DNA from: Granulicella pectinivorans
GTDB taxonomy: Bacteria > Acidobacteriota > Terriglobia > Terriglobales > Acidobacteriaceae
Reading direction: 5' to 3'
NCBI RefSeq assembly: GCF_900114625.1
Contig: NZ_FOZL01000001.1
Location: forward strand, 1,798,001-1,862,000
Length of the DNA stretch: 64,000 nt
Position numbers and translations under genes: made by a program. Below the pieces are notes generated by a model that had not been told where the DNA came from, ran no database searches, and saw only the letters and a list, made by a program, of their open reading frames with translations. Each line of letters starts with the position of its first letter. The stretch's first letter is position 1. Of this stretch, positions 45,944 to 53,575 are shown piece after piece.

Positions 45944-46336
45944 TCAGGCAGTCGGTGCGGTCTTCAGAAAGACCGTCAGCCCAGCCGCAATTCCCAGCAC
46001 CGTTGCCACGACCATCCCGCCAATCTGTGCCGTGGACTGCTTCTTTTTCATCAGCGTCACATTGGAGAACAGAGCTCCAATCAGAAGCATCGCTCCCAGC
46101 AGACAAGCCAGTATCTTGAACTCCGGACATACCGCCGCGATCACATATCCTGACCCCACCGAGGCCAACCCCCACACCACCGTGTGGGCAACCACGAACC
46201 CCGTCTTGATCCGCCCGTGAGAGTGCAGCTTCTCCGGAGCCATGCGGCCCATCAGCAGGGAGAAGAAAAGCGATGCCAGCACCGGAATCAGGTAACCGGG
46301 AATGAGAGACAGCGCAACGAGCAGGAACGGGAGCAT
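45944..46336 (-). CDS. Small inner-membrane protein of unknown function
   Basis: 130 residues with four hydrophobic segments (FLLVALSLIPGYLIPVLASLFFSLL, VVAHTVVWGLASVGSGYVIAA, ILACLLGAMLLIGALF, GGMVVATVLGIAAGLTVFL). No family recognised. It starts 24 bp after the glycosyltransferase gene on the same strand, so it is probably in the same transcript. Confidence 0.7.
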   Translation of the reverse strand: MLPFLLVALSLIPGYLIPVLASLFFSLLMGRMAPEKLHSHGRIKTGFVVAHTVVWGLASVGSGYVIAAVCPEFKILACLLGAMLLIGALFSNVTLMKKKQSTAQIGGMVVATVLGIAAGLTVFLKTAPTA

Positions 46337-46359
46337 AGCGCTATGCTCTCACATCAACC

Positions 46360-48000
46360 TTAGATTCCAACAGGATACGGCTTCTCGTGAACCGAAGTCC
46401 CGCTGTTCCGCTCGAAGCGTCCCTGCAGCAGGCTCAGCAGTCCCGTGTACCAGTACCCCAGCACGAACAGCAGCAGGAACGGCACGGTAAAGTAATTCTC
46501 GCTCGAGATCGCATACCAGACCGTCGCCGTAAAGTAGCATCCGATCGCCAGCTCGATCCACGGCACAATCCCCAGCCGCTTCCGGTACACCTTCGCCTGC
46601 GACTTCTCGCCCTTCGCCGACACCCGGTACTTCGGCGTTCGCGCAAACGCCGACTTCACCCCGAACAACGCCTCCAGCACCGCCTTCGTGTTGGTAATCG
46701 TCAGGCCTACGCCCAGCGCCATCAGGAACGGCAGATACAGAAACGTCTTCCACCACGTCTTCGGGAAGAGCTCCTTCTGGCTCACCAGGTAGAAGCTCGA
46801 GACCGACATCGTGCTCGCCATGAACAGCGGAAAGTCGATCAGCAGCATCTGCACCCAGCCCTGGTAGCTACGGATGATCATCGCCGGCATCAGCAGCGTG
46901 CTCAGCACAATCATCAGCGGATAGCTCAGGTTCGCCGTCAGGTGATACCAGGCCTCCAGCTTCGTATGGAACGGGGCATCGCTCTTCAGTACCCGCGGCA
47001 GAATCTTCTTCCCCGTCTGGATCAGGCCCTTTGCCCAGCGCGCCTGCTGCGTCTTGAAAGCCGTCATCTCGATCGGCAGCTCCGCCGGACATTCGACATC
47101 CTGCAGATACTTGAACTTCCAGCCCACCATCTGCGCCCGGTAGCTCAGGTCGGTGTCCTCGGTCAGCGTGTCATGTTGCCATCCGCCCGCCTCGCCGATC
47201 GTCTCCCGCCGCCACATGCCCGCGGTTCCATTGAAGTTGAAGAAAACCCCAGCGCGCGACCGCCCGCCGTGCTCCAGCACAAAGTGCCCATCCAGCAGGA
47301 TCGCCTCCACCTGCGTCAGGAAGCTGTAGTCGCGGTTCAGGTGCGTCCATCGCGTCTGCACCATGCCAATCCCCGGCTCGGCGAAGTGATGCACCACCTG
47401 CATCACCCACTCCGGCGGAGGCACAAAATCCGCATCGAAGATCGCGATCAGATCGCCCTTGGCGACCTTCAGCCCCTCATCGAGCGCCCCGGCCTTATAC
47501 CCATACCGGTTGGTCCTGTGCAGATACACAATCGGCTGCGGCGCCAGATCCCCAAACCCAGCCGCATACTTCTCCACGATCCCGCGCGCCACCTCCACGG
47601 TCTCGTCGGTCGAGTCATCCAGCACCTGGATCTCGAACCGGTCCCGCGGATAGTCGATCCGGCAGCACGCCTCGATCAGCCGGTCGATCACGAACTGCTC
47701 GTTATAAATCGGCAGTTGGATCGTCACAAACGGAAGTTGGCCCTCGCCAAACCGTGCCACAGGCTCATTCCACTTCGAGGCGTTCTTCTTGTTCCGGTAG
47801 TACAGCCACACCAGTTGATACCGGTGAATACCGTAAAACGCCAGAATCACCATCACCACGAAGTAGGGAATCAGCAGCGAAAGGTCGAACCAGTCCAGCT
47901 TGTAAATCCCCTGAAACGTCTTGTCGAGGTAGTGCGACCGCAGATAACCGCCCAGCCCCTTCGGAGCCAGCACCAAAGCGCTCGCACAAACCGACTGCAC
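46360..48000 (-). CDS. Membrane glycosyltransferase family 2 (cellulose-synthase-like)
   Basis: 546 residues. An N-terminal membrane segment (LLIPYFVVMVILAFYGI) precedes the GT2 catalytic domain: TIQLPIYNE, LDDSTDET, the metal-binding IFDADFVPP, LTEDTDLSYRAQ and the QTQQARWAKG (QxxRW) acceptor motif. Four or five membrane segments follow. This layout makes a processive or CslA-like inner-membrane polysaccharide synthase. The product is unknown; no bcs-type partners are nearby. The GTG at 48000 has a weak ribosome binding site, so the start is uncertain. Confidence 0.88.
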   Translation of the reverse strand: MQSVCASALVLAPKGLGGYLRSHYLDKTFQGIYKLDWFDLSLLIPYFVVMVILAFYGIHRYQLVWLYYRNKKNASKWNEPVARFGEGQLPFVTIQLPIYNEQFVIDRLIEACCRIDYPRDRFEIQVLDDSTDETVEVARGIVEKYAAGFGDLAPQPIVYLHRTNRYGYKAGALDEGLKVAKGDLIAIFDADFVPPPEWVMQVVHHFAEPGIGMVQTRWTHLNRDYSFLTQVEAILLDGHFVLEHGGRSRAGVFFNFNGTAGMWRRETIGEAGGWQHDTLTEDTDLSYRAQMVGWKFKYLQDVECPAELPIEMTAFKTQQARWAKGLIQTGKKILPRVLKSDAPFHTKLEAWYHLTANLSYPLMIVLSTLLMPAMIIRSYQGWVQMLLIDFPLFMASTMSVSSFYLVSQKELFPKTWWKTFLYLPFLMALGVGLTITNTKAVLEALFGVKSAFARTPKYRVSAKGEKSQAKVYRKRLGIVPWIELAIGCYFTATVWYAISSENYFTVPFLLLFVLGYWYTGLLSLLQGRFERNSGTSVHEKPYPVGI

Positions 48001-48113
48001 ATGAAAGAGAAGAGACAGAAGCAGAACCCCAGAATCAGAAGTGGTCGATCAACAAGAATTGTACGTGACCGTTCCCACTTGCACGCAGAGGCAAATTCCT
48101 GCTCCGGATTGAC

Positions 48114-48140
48114 GCAGGTATATGCAAAGTATATACCTGC
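48114..48140. promoter_or_regulatory. Palindromic operator upstream of brnTA
   Basis: GCAGGTATAT (48114-48123) and its perfect complement at 48131-48140 are separated by seven bases. The palindrome ends eight bases before the toxin start codon. A dyad at this position is what an autorepressing antitoxin would bind. Confidence 0.75.
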
Positions 48141-48147
48141 ATTGTGG

Positions 48148-48445
48148 ATGTTCTCTTCTTCCCATCGCGGCCAGCAGTTCATCTGGGACGGGGACAAAGC
48201 CGCAGCGAACCTGGCGAAGCACGGCATTCGCTTTGAGACAGCATGCGATGTCTTCTTCGATCCGTTTGTTCGTCAGACCGATGCGAGCGTGGAGGATAGA
48301 GACGCGAGACGCGGCCATCGGCGTCAATGAAGATTGGAAGCTCATGTTTGTCGTACACCTCATCCGCAGGGACGACTGGAGTCGCATCGTCTCAGCGCGT
48401 GAAGCCACCGCAAAAGAAAGAAGACTCGATGAAGACGGTCACTGA
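48148..48445 (+). pseudogene. brnT: BrnT-family toxin gene with a frameshift
   Basis: The first frame encodes a typical BrnT start (FIWDGDKAAANLAKHGIRFETACDVFFDPF) and then hits a stop at 48328-48330. The +1 frame carries on with the rest of the family: RDAAIGVNEDWKLMFVVHLIRR and IVSAREATAKERR, ending at 48445. The total of 298 bases is not a multiple of three, and the switch lies near 48304-48325. BrnT is a RelE-fold ribonuclease toxin. The locus is probably inactive for toxin unless the shift is a sequencing error. The 3' end overlaps brnA by 17 bases, the usual arrangement. Confidence 0.8.
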
Positions 48446-48725
48446 AAGAATCAAGCAGCGCCTGTCCAAGGATAGGCAAATGACGACCATCAGCATCCGC
48501 ATGCCCCAGGACGTCATCGACGATCTCAAGGAGATCGCTCCGGCGTTGGGCTTTTCGGGATACCAGCCGCTGATGAAGGCTTATATCGGGCAGGCTCTGC
48601 GCAGAGATCTGGAAAGACTCAGTGGCTCTCAGGTGCAAGCTCTCACCGAAAGCCTCCGCAAGCGAGGTGTGGCTGACGAGGCAATCTCGGCCGCCATCGA
48701 AGAGGCTGGCCTAATCACCGCGTAG
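48429..48725 (+). CDS. brnA: BrnA-like/CopG-type antitoxin
   Basis: 98 residues. The ribbon-helix-helix motif TTISIRMPQDVIDDLKEIAPALGFSGYQPLMKAYI is followed by a helical tail (LRRDLERL...LRKRGVADEAISAAIEEAGL). It overlaps the end of brnT and should bind both the toxin and the palindrome at 48114. The frame is intact although the toxin is not. Confidence 0.85.
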   Translation: MKTVTERIKQRLSKDRQMTTISIRMPQDVIDDLKEIAPALGFSGYQPLMKAYIGQALRRDLERLSGSQVQALTESLRKRGVADEAISAAIEEAGLITA

Positions 48726-48727
48726 CC

Positions 48728-49774
48728 TTAGTTCAGGAACATCGTCCGGTACAGCGTATCCCGCTGCACCGGCTTGAACCCTGCATCCCGAATAATCCGT
48801 CGCAACTCTTCCTCCGTCGTGCAGTTCGCCGTCCCGGCCGCCCGCACCACGTTCTCTTCGAGCATCACCGACCCAACATCGTTCCCGCCGAACCGAAGCC
48901 CCATCTGCAGCACCTTCAGCCCCTGCGTCACCCAGCTCGACTGCACATTCTCGATGTTGTCCAGATACATCCGCGAGATCGCCAGCGTCTTCAGATACTC
49001 CACCGAAGTGGCCTCATCCCAGCCGCGCCCGCCCAGAGCCGTGTTGTTCGGCTGAAAGCTCCAAGGAATAAACGCCGTGAACCCGCCGGTCTCTTCCTGC
49101 AGCCGCCGGACGACCTCGAAATGGTTCACCCGATGCTCAAAGGTCTCGCCGACGCCAAACATCATCGTCGCCGTCGTCCGCATGCCCAGCTCATGTGCCG
49201 TCCGGTGGACGTCCACCCAGTCCTGCGTCTTGCACTTCAGCCGTGCAATCTTGTGCCGTACCTCGTCATCCAGAATCTCCGCGCCGCCGCCCGGAATCGA
49301 GTCCAGACCCGCATCCCGCAGCCGCATGATCGTATCCCGCAGGCTGATCTCCGAGTACTCCGCGATCGCCAGAATCTCACTCGCCGAAAGGCAGTGCAGC
49401 CAGATCGAAGGAAACCGCGTCTTGATCCCCGTAAACAGGCTCTCGAACCAGTCGATCTTCAGGTCCGGATGGATCCCGCCCTGCATCAGCACGCCCGTCC
49501 CGCCCATCTCCAGCGTCTCGCGGATCTTCTCGTAGATCGTCTCGAACGACAGGATGTACCCCTCCGCGGCCAGCTTGCCCTTCAACGGGCGGTAAAACGC
49601 GCAGAACGTGCAGTACTCCGTGCAGAAGTTCGTGTAGTTGATGTTGCGGTCGATGATGTAGCTCACCACGCCCTCAGGATGCAGCCGCCGCCGCACCGCG
49701 TCGGCCTCCATGCCAATCCCGATCAGATCGTCTGAGTTGAAGCAATCCAAAGCCTGCGCGCGCGTAATTCCCAT
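48728..49774 (-). CDS. mqnC: Radical-SAM cyclic dehypoxanthinyl futalosine synthase
   Basis: 348 residues from ATG 49774; the longer frame would include a hairpin repeat. The radical-SAM cysteines are in NYTNFCTEYCTFCAFYR (CxxxCxxC). Also present are GVLMQGGIHPDLKIDWFE, LHCLSASEI, DSIPGGGAEILDDEVR, FGVGETFEHR and the GTANCTTEEELRRIIRDAGFKPVQRDTLY tail. It catalyses the MqnC step of the futalosine route to menaquinone. MqnE is the nearest alternative; the IPGGGAEIL context favours MqnC. Convergent with brnA. Confidence 0.9.
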   Translation of the reverse strand: MGITRAQALDCFNSDDLIGIGMEADAVRRRLHPEGVVSYIIDRNINYTNFCTEYCTFCAFYRPLKGKLAAEGYILSFETIYEKIRETLEMGGTGVLMQGGIHPDLKIDWFESLFTGIKTRFPSIWLHCLSASEILAIAEYSEISLRDTIMRLRDAGLDSIPGGGAEILDDEVRHKIARLKCKTQDWVDVHRTAHELGMRTTATMMFGVGETFEHRVNHFEVVRRLQEETGGFTAFIPWSFQPNNTALGGRGWDEATSVEYLKTLAISRMYLDNIENVQSSWVTQGLKVLQMGLRFGGNDVGSVMLEENVVRAAGTANCTTEEELRRIIRDAGFKPVQRDTLYRTMFLN

Positions 49775-49819
49775 ACAAATAATTCTACGCCGGTGCGAAG
49801 CGGCTACAAGACGGGTGCT

Positions 49820-49843
49820 CCACATCCCGATTCCGGGGTGTGG
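49820..49843. repeat. Palindromic repeat (GGGTGC-CCACATC type), copy 1
   Basis: CCACATCCC (49820-49828) pairs with 49835-49843 around GATTCC. It is preceded by ACGGGTGCT and followed by GGTTT. The same element recurs at 52853-52879 with the same loop start GATTC. Confidence 0.8.
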
Positions 49844-49857
49844 GTTTCCACCACTCC

Positions 49858-50238
49858 TTAATGTCGCGCGATCAACAGAATCAGGGCCAGAATCATCATC
49901 CCGCCAATCCCCAGCACGCCGCCCTTCACCCAAACCATCATCGATTCCAGGTTCTTGTCCGGAAGAAACGCTGCCGCCTCAGCCCGTTCCGCCGCTGCCC
50001 GTGTGGCTTTCAGTTCCTCTTCCAGCACCGCTATTTGCGCGCTCAGACCCTGCAACTGACGGTACAGCCCAGCGTGCGCCGCCGTCACCTGCCCCAGGTC
50101 ACCCCGCACCGTTTCCGCCAGCGCCATCAGCGCCGCTTCGTTTTCCCTGTCCTTCACCTGTCGAGAGTTCAGATACCGTTCCAGCATCGGCACCAGACGC
50201 GTCAGGTGAGGCAGCAACTCCAACAACTTAGGCCACAT
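49858..50238 (-). CDS. Hypothetical coiled-coil protein with C-terminal membrane anchor
   Basis: 126 residues from ATG 50238, with GGGAG seven bases ahead. It contains a long helical region (about 30-90, LMALAETVRGDLGQVTAA and ISAQIAVLEEELKATRAAAERAEAAAF pattern) and a C-terminal hydrophobic segment (GVLGIGGMMILALILLIA). It probably projects into the cytoplasm from the inner membrane. Family not recognised. Confidence 0.7.
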   Translation of the reverse strand: MWPKLLELLPHLTRLVPMLERYLNSRQVKDRENEAALMALAETVRGDLGQVTAAHAGLYRQLQGLSAQIAVLEEELKATRAAAERAEAAAFLPDKNLESMMVWVKGGVLGIGGMMILALILLIARH

Positions 50239-50296
50239 AAACAATCTCCCAACCCATTCAGATGCAGACCGCCCCGCGGACGCATCTGCTGCGATC

Positions 50297-50330
50297 GGTT
50301 GTCATCCCCCGCAGGAGGTCTACGGTTGCT
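50297..50330. repeat. Short dispersed repeat, GGTTGTCATCCC type, copy 2
   Basis: GGTTGTCATCCCCCGCAGGA continuing to ACGGTTGCTCT. It matches 38872-38905 apart from a two-base insertion and a few substitutions. It lies between the coiled-coil protein and the VKOR gene. Confidence 0.7.
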
Positions 50331-50352
50331 CTCGGGACTCCGGCACGCCCCC

Positions 50353-50832
50353 TCAGTGCGAAGGCGTCCCCTTCCACTGGTACGTCCTGGACCAGCTCTT
50401 TCCATCCATCAGCGCCGCCACAATCGCCACCAGAAGCAGCACCGTGATAATCCCCTGCGACCACACGCAGTAGATGCACCACTTCTCCAGCACATACGCC
50501 TCGAGATACGTCAGCATCCCCGCGCACAGAAAACCCACCAGCGCCAGCTCCCGGACCACCTTCACCAGCCCGAACAGCGAAAGCACCAGCATCACCGAGT
50601 ACCCCGCAATGCCAATCGCCGCCACCGGCACATGAATCTTGCCCGAGTGCTCGTCCTCGTCGAACGACCGTGGCGGAAACACCGCGAACCGGCTATGGTT
50701 CACCGCACCGCAGTCCCAGTGCTCGGTCACCGCGCACGGCGGAGCCAGCCCCGGGTCCATGTTGTGTACCCGCAGCGCCAATACGCTTACCACCAGTCCC
50801 GCCAGAGCCAGCAAAGCAAGAACATATCTCAT
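50353..50832 (-). CDS. Vitamin K epoxide reductase (VKOR) family protein
   Basis: 159 residues with four membrane segments. The first pair of cysteines lies in the loop after segment 1 (APPCAVTEHWDCGAVN), and the active CxxC is KWCIYCVWSQ in the last segment. The conserved Ser-containing region reads VAAIGIAGYSV. Bacterial VKOR uses quinone to reoxidise a DsbA-like thiol oxidase, supporting disulfide formation. No fused thioredoxin domain is present. Confidence 0.9.
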   Translation of the reverse strand: MRYVLALLALAGLVVSVLALRVHNMDPGLAPPCAVTEHWDCGAVNHSRFAVFPPRSFDEDEHSGKIHVPVAAIGIAGYSVMLVLSLFGLVKVVRELALVGFLCAGMLTYLEAYVLEKWCIYCVWSQGIITVLLLVAIVAALMDGKSWSRTYQWKGTPSH

Positions 50833-50873
50833 GCGTTCATCGTATCGTCTTCGTCCGTGATTATCATCACGGG

Positions 50874-51791
50874 GTGACCCCTTCGATAACCCGCCGCCGC
50901 TTCGTTACCCTCGCCGCCGCCGCCAGCCTCGCGCCCCGTGCAGCCCTGGCCCTCGCGCCGAAACCCGGCTCCTTCACCTTCCTCTTCCTCACAGACACCC
51001 ATCTCCAGCCCGAACTCAACGCCGTCCAGGGCACGGACATGGCCATGAAGCACGCCCGCACCATCCCGGCCGACTTTGCCATTCAGGGAGGCGATCACAT
51101 CTTCGACGCCCTCGGTACCCCCAGGGCCACCGCCATCCGCAACCTCGACCTCTACGCCAAAACCGAGCAGGACCTCGGCCTCAAGGTCCACCACACCCTC
51201 GGCAACCACGATTGCCTCGGCGTCTACACCGCCAGCGGCACCCCTCCCACCGACCCCCTCTATGGCAAAAAGCTCTTCGCCGACCGCTTCGGGCCCACCT
51301 GGTACTCCTTCGATCACAAAGGCCACCACTTCATCACCCTCGACTCCATCGGCATCACCGACGATCACCACTACGAAGCCCGCATTGACGACGACCAGCT
51401 CCAGTGGCTCGCCAAAGACCTCGCCGCCCAACCCCAGGGCACGCCCATCATCGTCACCACCCACATCCCCCTCGTGACGGCCTTCTACAGTTACCTGCCG
51501 CCCGAACCGGTCGCCGCCAAAAGCACCGCCTTCATCAACGGTCCCGCCGTCATCAAGCTCTTCGAAGGCCACAATGTCCTCGGCGTCCTGCAGGGCCACA
51601 CCCACATCAACGAGCGCATCGAGTGGCATGGCATCCCTTACATCACCTCCGGCGCAGTCAGCGGCAACTGGTGGAAGGGCATCCGCATGGGCACACCCGA
51701 AGGCTTCACCGTGGTCGAAGTCGCCGACAACAAGCTCACCACCCGCTACGAAACCTACGGATTCAAGAGCATCGACCCCCACAACACCTAA
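50874..51791 (+). CDS. Tat-exported calcineurin-like metallophosphoesterase, copy 1
   Basis: 305 residues from GTG 50874. The start carries a twin-arginine signal (TRRRFVTLAAAASLAPRAALA). The metal motifs are FLTDTHLQPE, QGGDHIF, LGNHDCLG, VTTHIPLV and LQGHTHINER, so the active site is complete. It resembles CpdA-like phosphodiesterases that act after export; the substrate is unknown. The adjacent downstream gene is a close paralogue, and both are preceded by TTATCATC.CGGG. Confidence 0.9.
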   Translation: MTPSITRRRFVTLAAAASLAPRAALALAPKPGSFTFLFLTDTHLQPELNAVQGTDMAMKHARTIPADFAIQGGDHIFDALGTPRATAIRNLDLYAKTEQDLGLKVHHTLGNHDCLGVYTASGTPPTDPLYGKKLFADRFGPTWYSFDHKGHHFITLDSIGITDDHHYEARIDDDQLQWLAKDLAAQPQGTPIIVTTHIPLVTAFYSYLPPEPVAAKSTAFINGPAVIKLFEGHNVLGVLQGHTHINERIEWHGIPYITSGAVSGNWWKGIRMGTPEGFTVVEVADNKLTTRYETYGFKSIDPHNT

Positions 51792-51895
51792 AACGAGCGC
51801 ACAATCCGCGTTCCCCAAAGCTCGATGCTGCAATGTGGGAAGGAGCGCCGCGAAATCCCAAGGCAATCCAGCGCGCCCATTTATCATCGCGGGTG

Positions 51896-52834
51896 ATGAT
51901 TTCTTCCATCTCCCGCCGCCGCTTCGCCGCCCTGGCCACCGCCGCCGCCCTCGCGCCCCGTGCTCTGGCCCTCCCGCCCAAGCCCGAGCCCTTCACCTTC
52001 CTCTTCTTCACCGACGCCCATCTCCAGCCGGAACTCAACGGCGTCCTCGGCACGGACATGGCCTTCCGTCACGCCCGCACCATGGGCGCCCGAGCCGACT
52101 TCGCCATCAACGGCGGCGACCACGTCTTCGACGCCAACAAGGTCACCCTCGCCCGCGCCTCGCAGCTCTTCGACCTCTACGGCAAGACCGAGCAGGACCT
52201 CGGCCTCAAGGTCCACCACACCCTCGGCAATCACGACATCTTCGCCATCGGCACCGACCCCAACACCAGCATCGCCTCACCCGCCGACAGCACGCTCTTC
52301 GGCAAGCGCCTCTTCGAAGACCGCTTCGGCAAGACGTACTACTCTTTCGACCACAAAGGCCACCACTTCATCGTCCTCGACTCCATCCAGATCATGCCCA
52401 CCGGCATCTACCAGGGCCGCATCGACCCCGACCAGTTGAAGTGGCTAGCCGCCGATCTCGCCGCCCAGCCCCATGGCACGCCCATCATCGTGGTCACCCA
52501 CTATCCCATCGTCTCGGCCATCATTCAGTACGAGGCCTGGCGCCCCAGCCCCGACCCCAAGCTCTGGGTTGCCCTCATCAACTCCGAACAGGTCTGGCCC
52601 CTCTTCGCCGGATACAACGTCATCGGCGTCCTCCAGGGACACACCCACGTCAACGAGCGTGTCGACTGGCACGGCATCCCCTACCTCACCTCCGGAGCCA
52701 TCTGCGGCAACTGGTGGAAGGGCACCCGCCTCGGCACCCCGGAGGGCTTCACCGTCGTCCGCGTCGAAGACGGCAAACTCACCACCCACTACGAAACCTA
52801 CGGCTTCCAATCCAGCGATCCCCACAACACCTGA
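51896..52834 (+). CDS. Tat-exported calcineurin-like metallophosphoesterase, copy 2
   Basis: 312 residues from ATG 51896 (a GTG three bases earlier is equally possible). Same layout as the preceding gene: Tat signal SRRRFAALATAAALAPRALA, FFTDAHLQPE, NGGDHVFD, LGNHDIF, VVTHYPIV and LQGHTHVNER. The two proteins match over most of their length, including GNWWKG.R.GTPEGFTVV and YETYGF.S.DPHNT at the C-terminus, so they come from tandem duplication. A hairpin repeat follows. Confidence 0.9.
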   Translation: MISSISRRRFAALATAAALAPRALALPPKPEPFTFLFFTDAHLQPELNGVLGTDMAFRHARTMGARADFAINGGDHVFDANKVTLARASQLFDLYGKTEQDLGLKVHHTLGNHDIFAIGTDPNTSIASPADSTLFGKRLFEDRFGKTYYSFDHKGHHFIVLDSIQIMPTGIYQGRIDPDQLKWLAADLAAQPHGTPIIVVTHYPIVSAIIQYEAWRPSPDPKLWVALINSEQVWPLFAGYNVIGVLQGHTHVNERVDWHGIPYLTSGAICGNWWKGTRLGTPEGFTVVRVEDGKLTTHYETYGFQSSDPHNT

Positions 52835-52852
52835 GCGCCGCGAAACCGGGTG

Positions 52853-52879
52853 CCCCACATCTCGATTCTGAGATGTGGG
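52853..52879. repeat. Palindromic repeat (GGGTGC-CCACATC type), copy 2
   Basis: CCCACATCTC pairs with GAGATGTGGG (52870-52879) around GATTCT. It lies between the convergent phosphoesterase and ABC genes and may also terminate both transcripts. Confidence 0.8.
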
Positions 52880-52888
52880 ATATGCCGC

Positions 52889-53575
52889 CTAGACCGCTCC
52901 GGGCGTCATCTGCCCATCCCGCATATGCACCCGCCGGTGCGCATACGCCGCCGCCTCGGGATCATGCGTGATCATCAGAATCGTCTGCCCCAGCCGCTCA
53001 TTCAAATCCTTCAACAGGTTCAGCACCGCCGCCGAGTTCTGGCTATCCAGATTCCCCGTAGGCTCATCCGCCAGCAGAATCGCCGGCTGGTTCGCCACCG
53101 CCCGCGCAATCGCCACCCGCTGCTGCTGCCCGCCCGACAGAGCCCTCGGCTTATGTTTCATCCGGTCCACGATCCCCAGCAGCCGAAGCACCTCTTCAAA
53201 GGAATCGTCGAAGGAAGTCGCATGCCCGCCGATATACTTCACAATCTTGATGTTGTCTTCCGCCGTCAGCGTGGGCAGCAGGTTGTACTTCTGAAACACA
53301 AACCCCACCGTATCCTTGCGCAGCTTCGTCCGCTCGGCGTTCGTCATATGCGACAGGTCTTTCCCGCCGATATGAACGCTCCCGCTCGTCGGCGGCGTCA
53401 GCCCGCCCAGCACATTGAACAGCGTCGACTTACCCGACCCCGAAGACCCCACCACGGCAATAAACTCGCCCTTCGCCACGTCCAGGTTCACCCCGCGCAG
53501 CGCATGGACATCCACATCGCCCGCCCGGTACGTCTTCGTCAAATCCCTGATCTGAATGATGGGAGTCTCACTCAT
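52889..53575 (-). CDS. ABC transporter ATP-binding protein (MacB/LolD type)
   Basis: 228 residues from ATG 53575. Walker A is VGSSGSGKSTL, signature LSGGQQQRVAIARA, Walker B ILLADEPTGNLDS and switch His ITHDPEAA. The TKTYRAGDVDVHALRGVNL start is typical of the MacB/LolD clade. It powers the permease encoded just upstream, with which it overlaps by eight bases. Probably exports a lipophilic or peptide substrate; unknown. Confidence 0.94.
   Translation of the reverse strand: MSETPIIQIRDLTKTYRAGDVDVHALRGVNLDVAKGEFIAVVGSSGSGKSTLFNVLGGLTPPTSGSVHIGGKDLSHMTNAERTKLRKDTVGFVFQKYNLLPTLTAEDNIKIVKYIGGHATSFDDSFEEVLRLLGIVDRMKHKPRALSGGQQQRVAIARAVANQPAILLADEPTGNLDSQNSAAVLNLLKDLNERLGQTILMITHDPEAAAYAHRRVHMRDGQMTPGAV

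Noticed and set aside
46387..48330. 647-codon plus-strand frame over the glycosyltransferase
   Set aside because: Antisense to the GT2 gene. Only its last 60 codons are real, and these belong to the brnT start.
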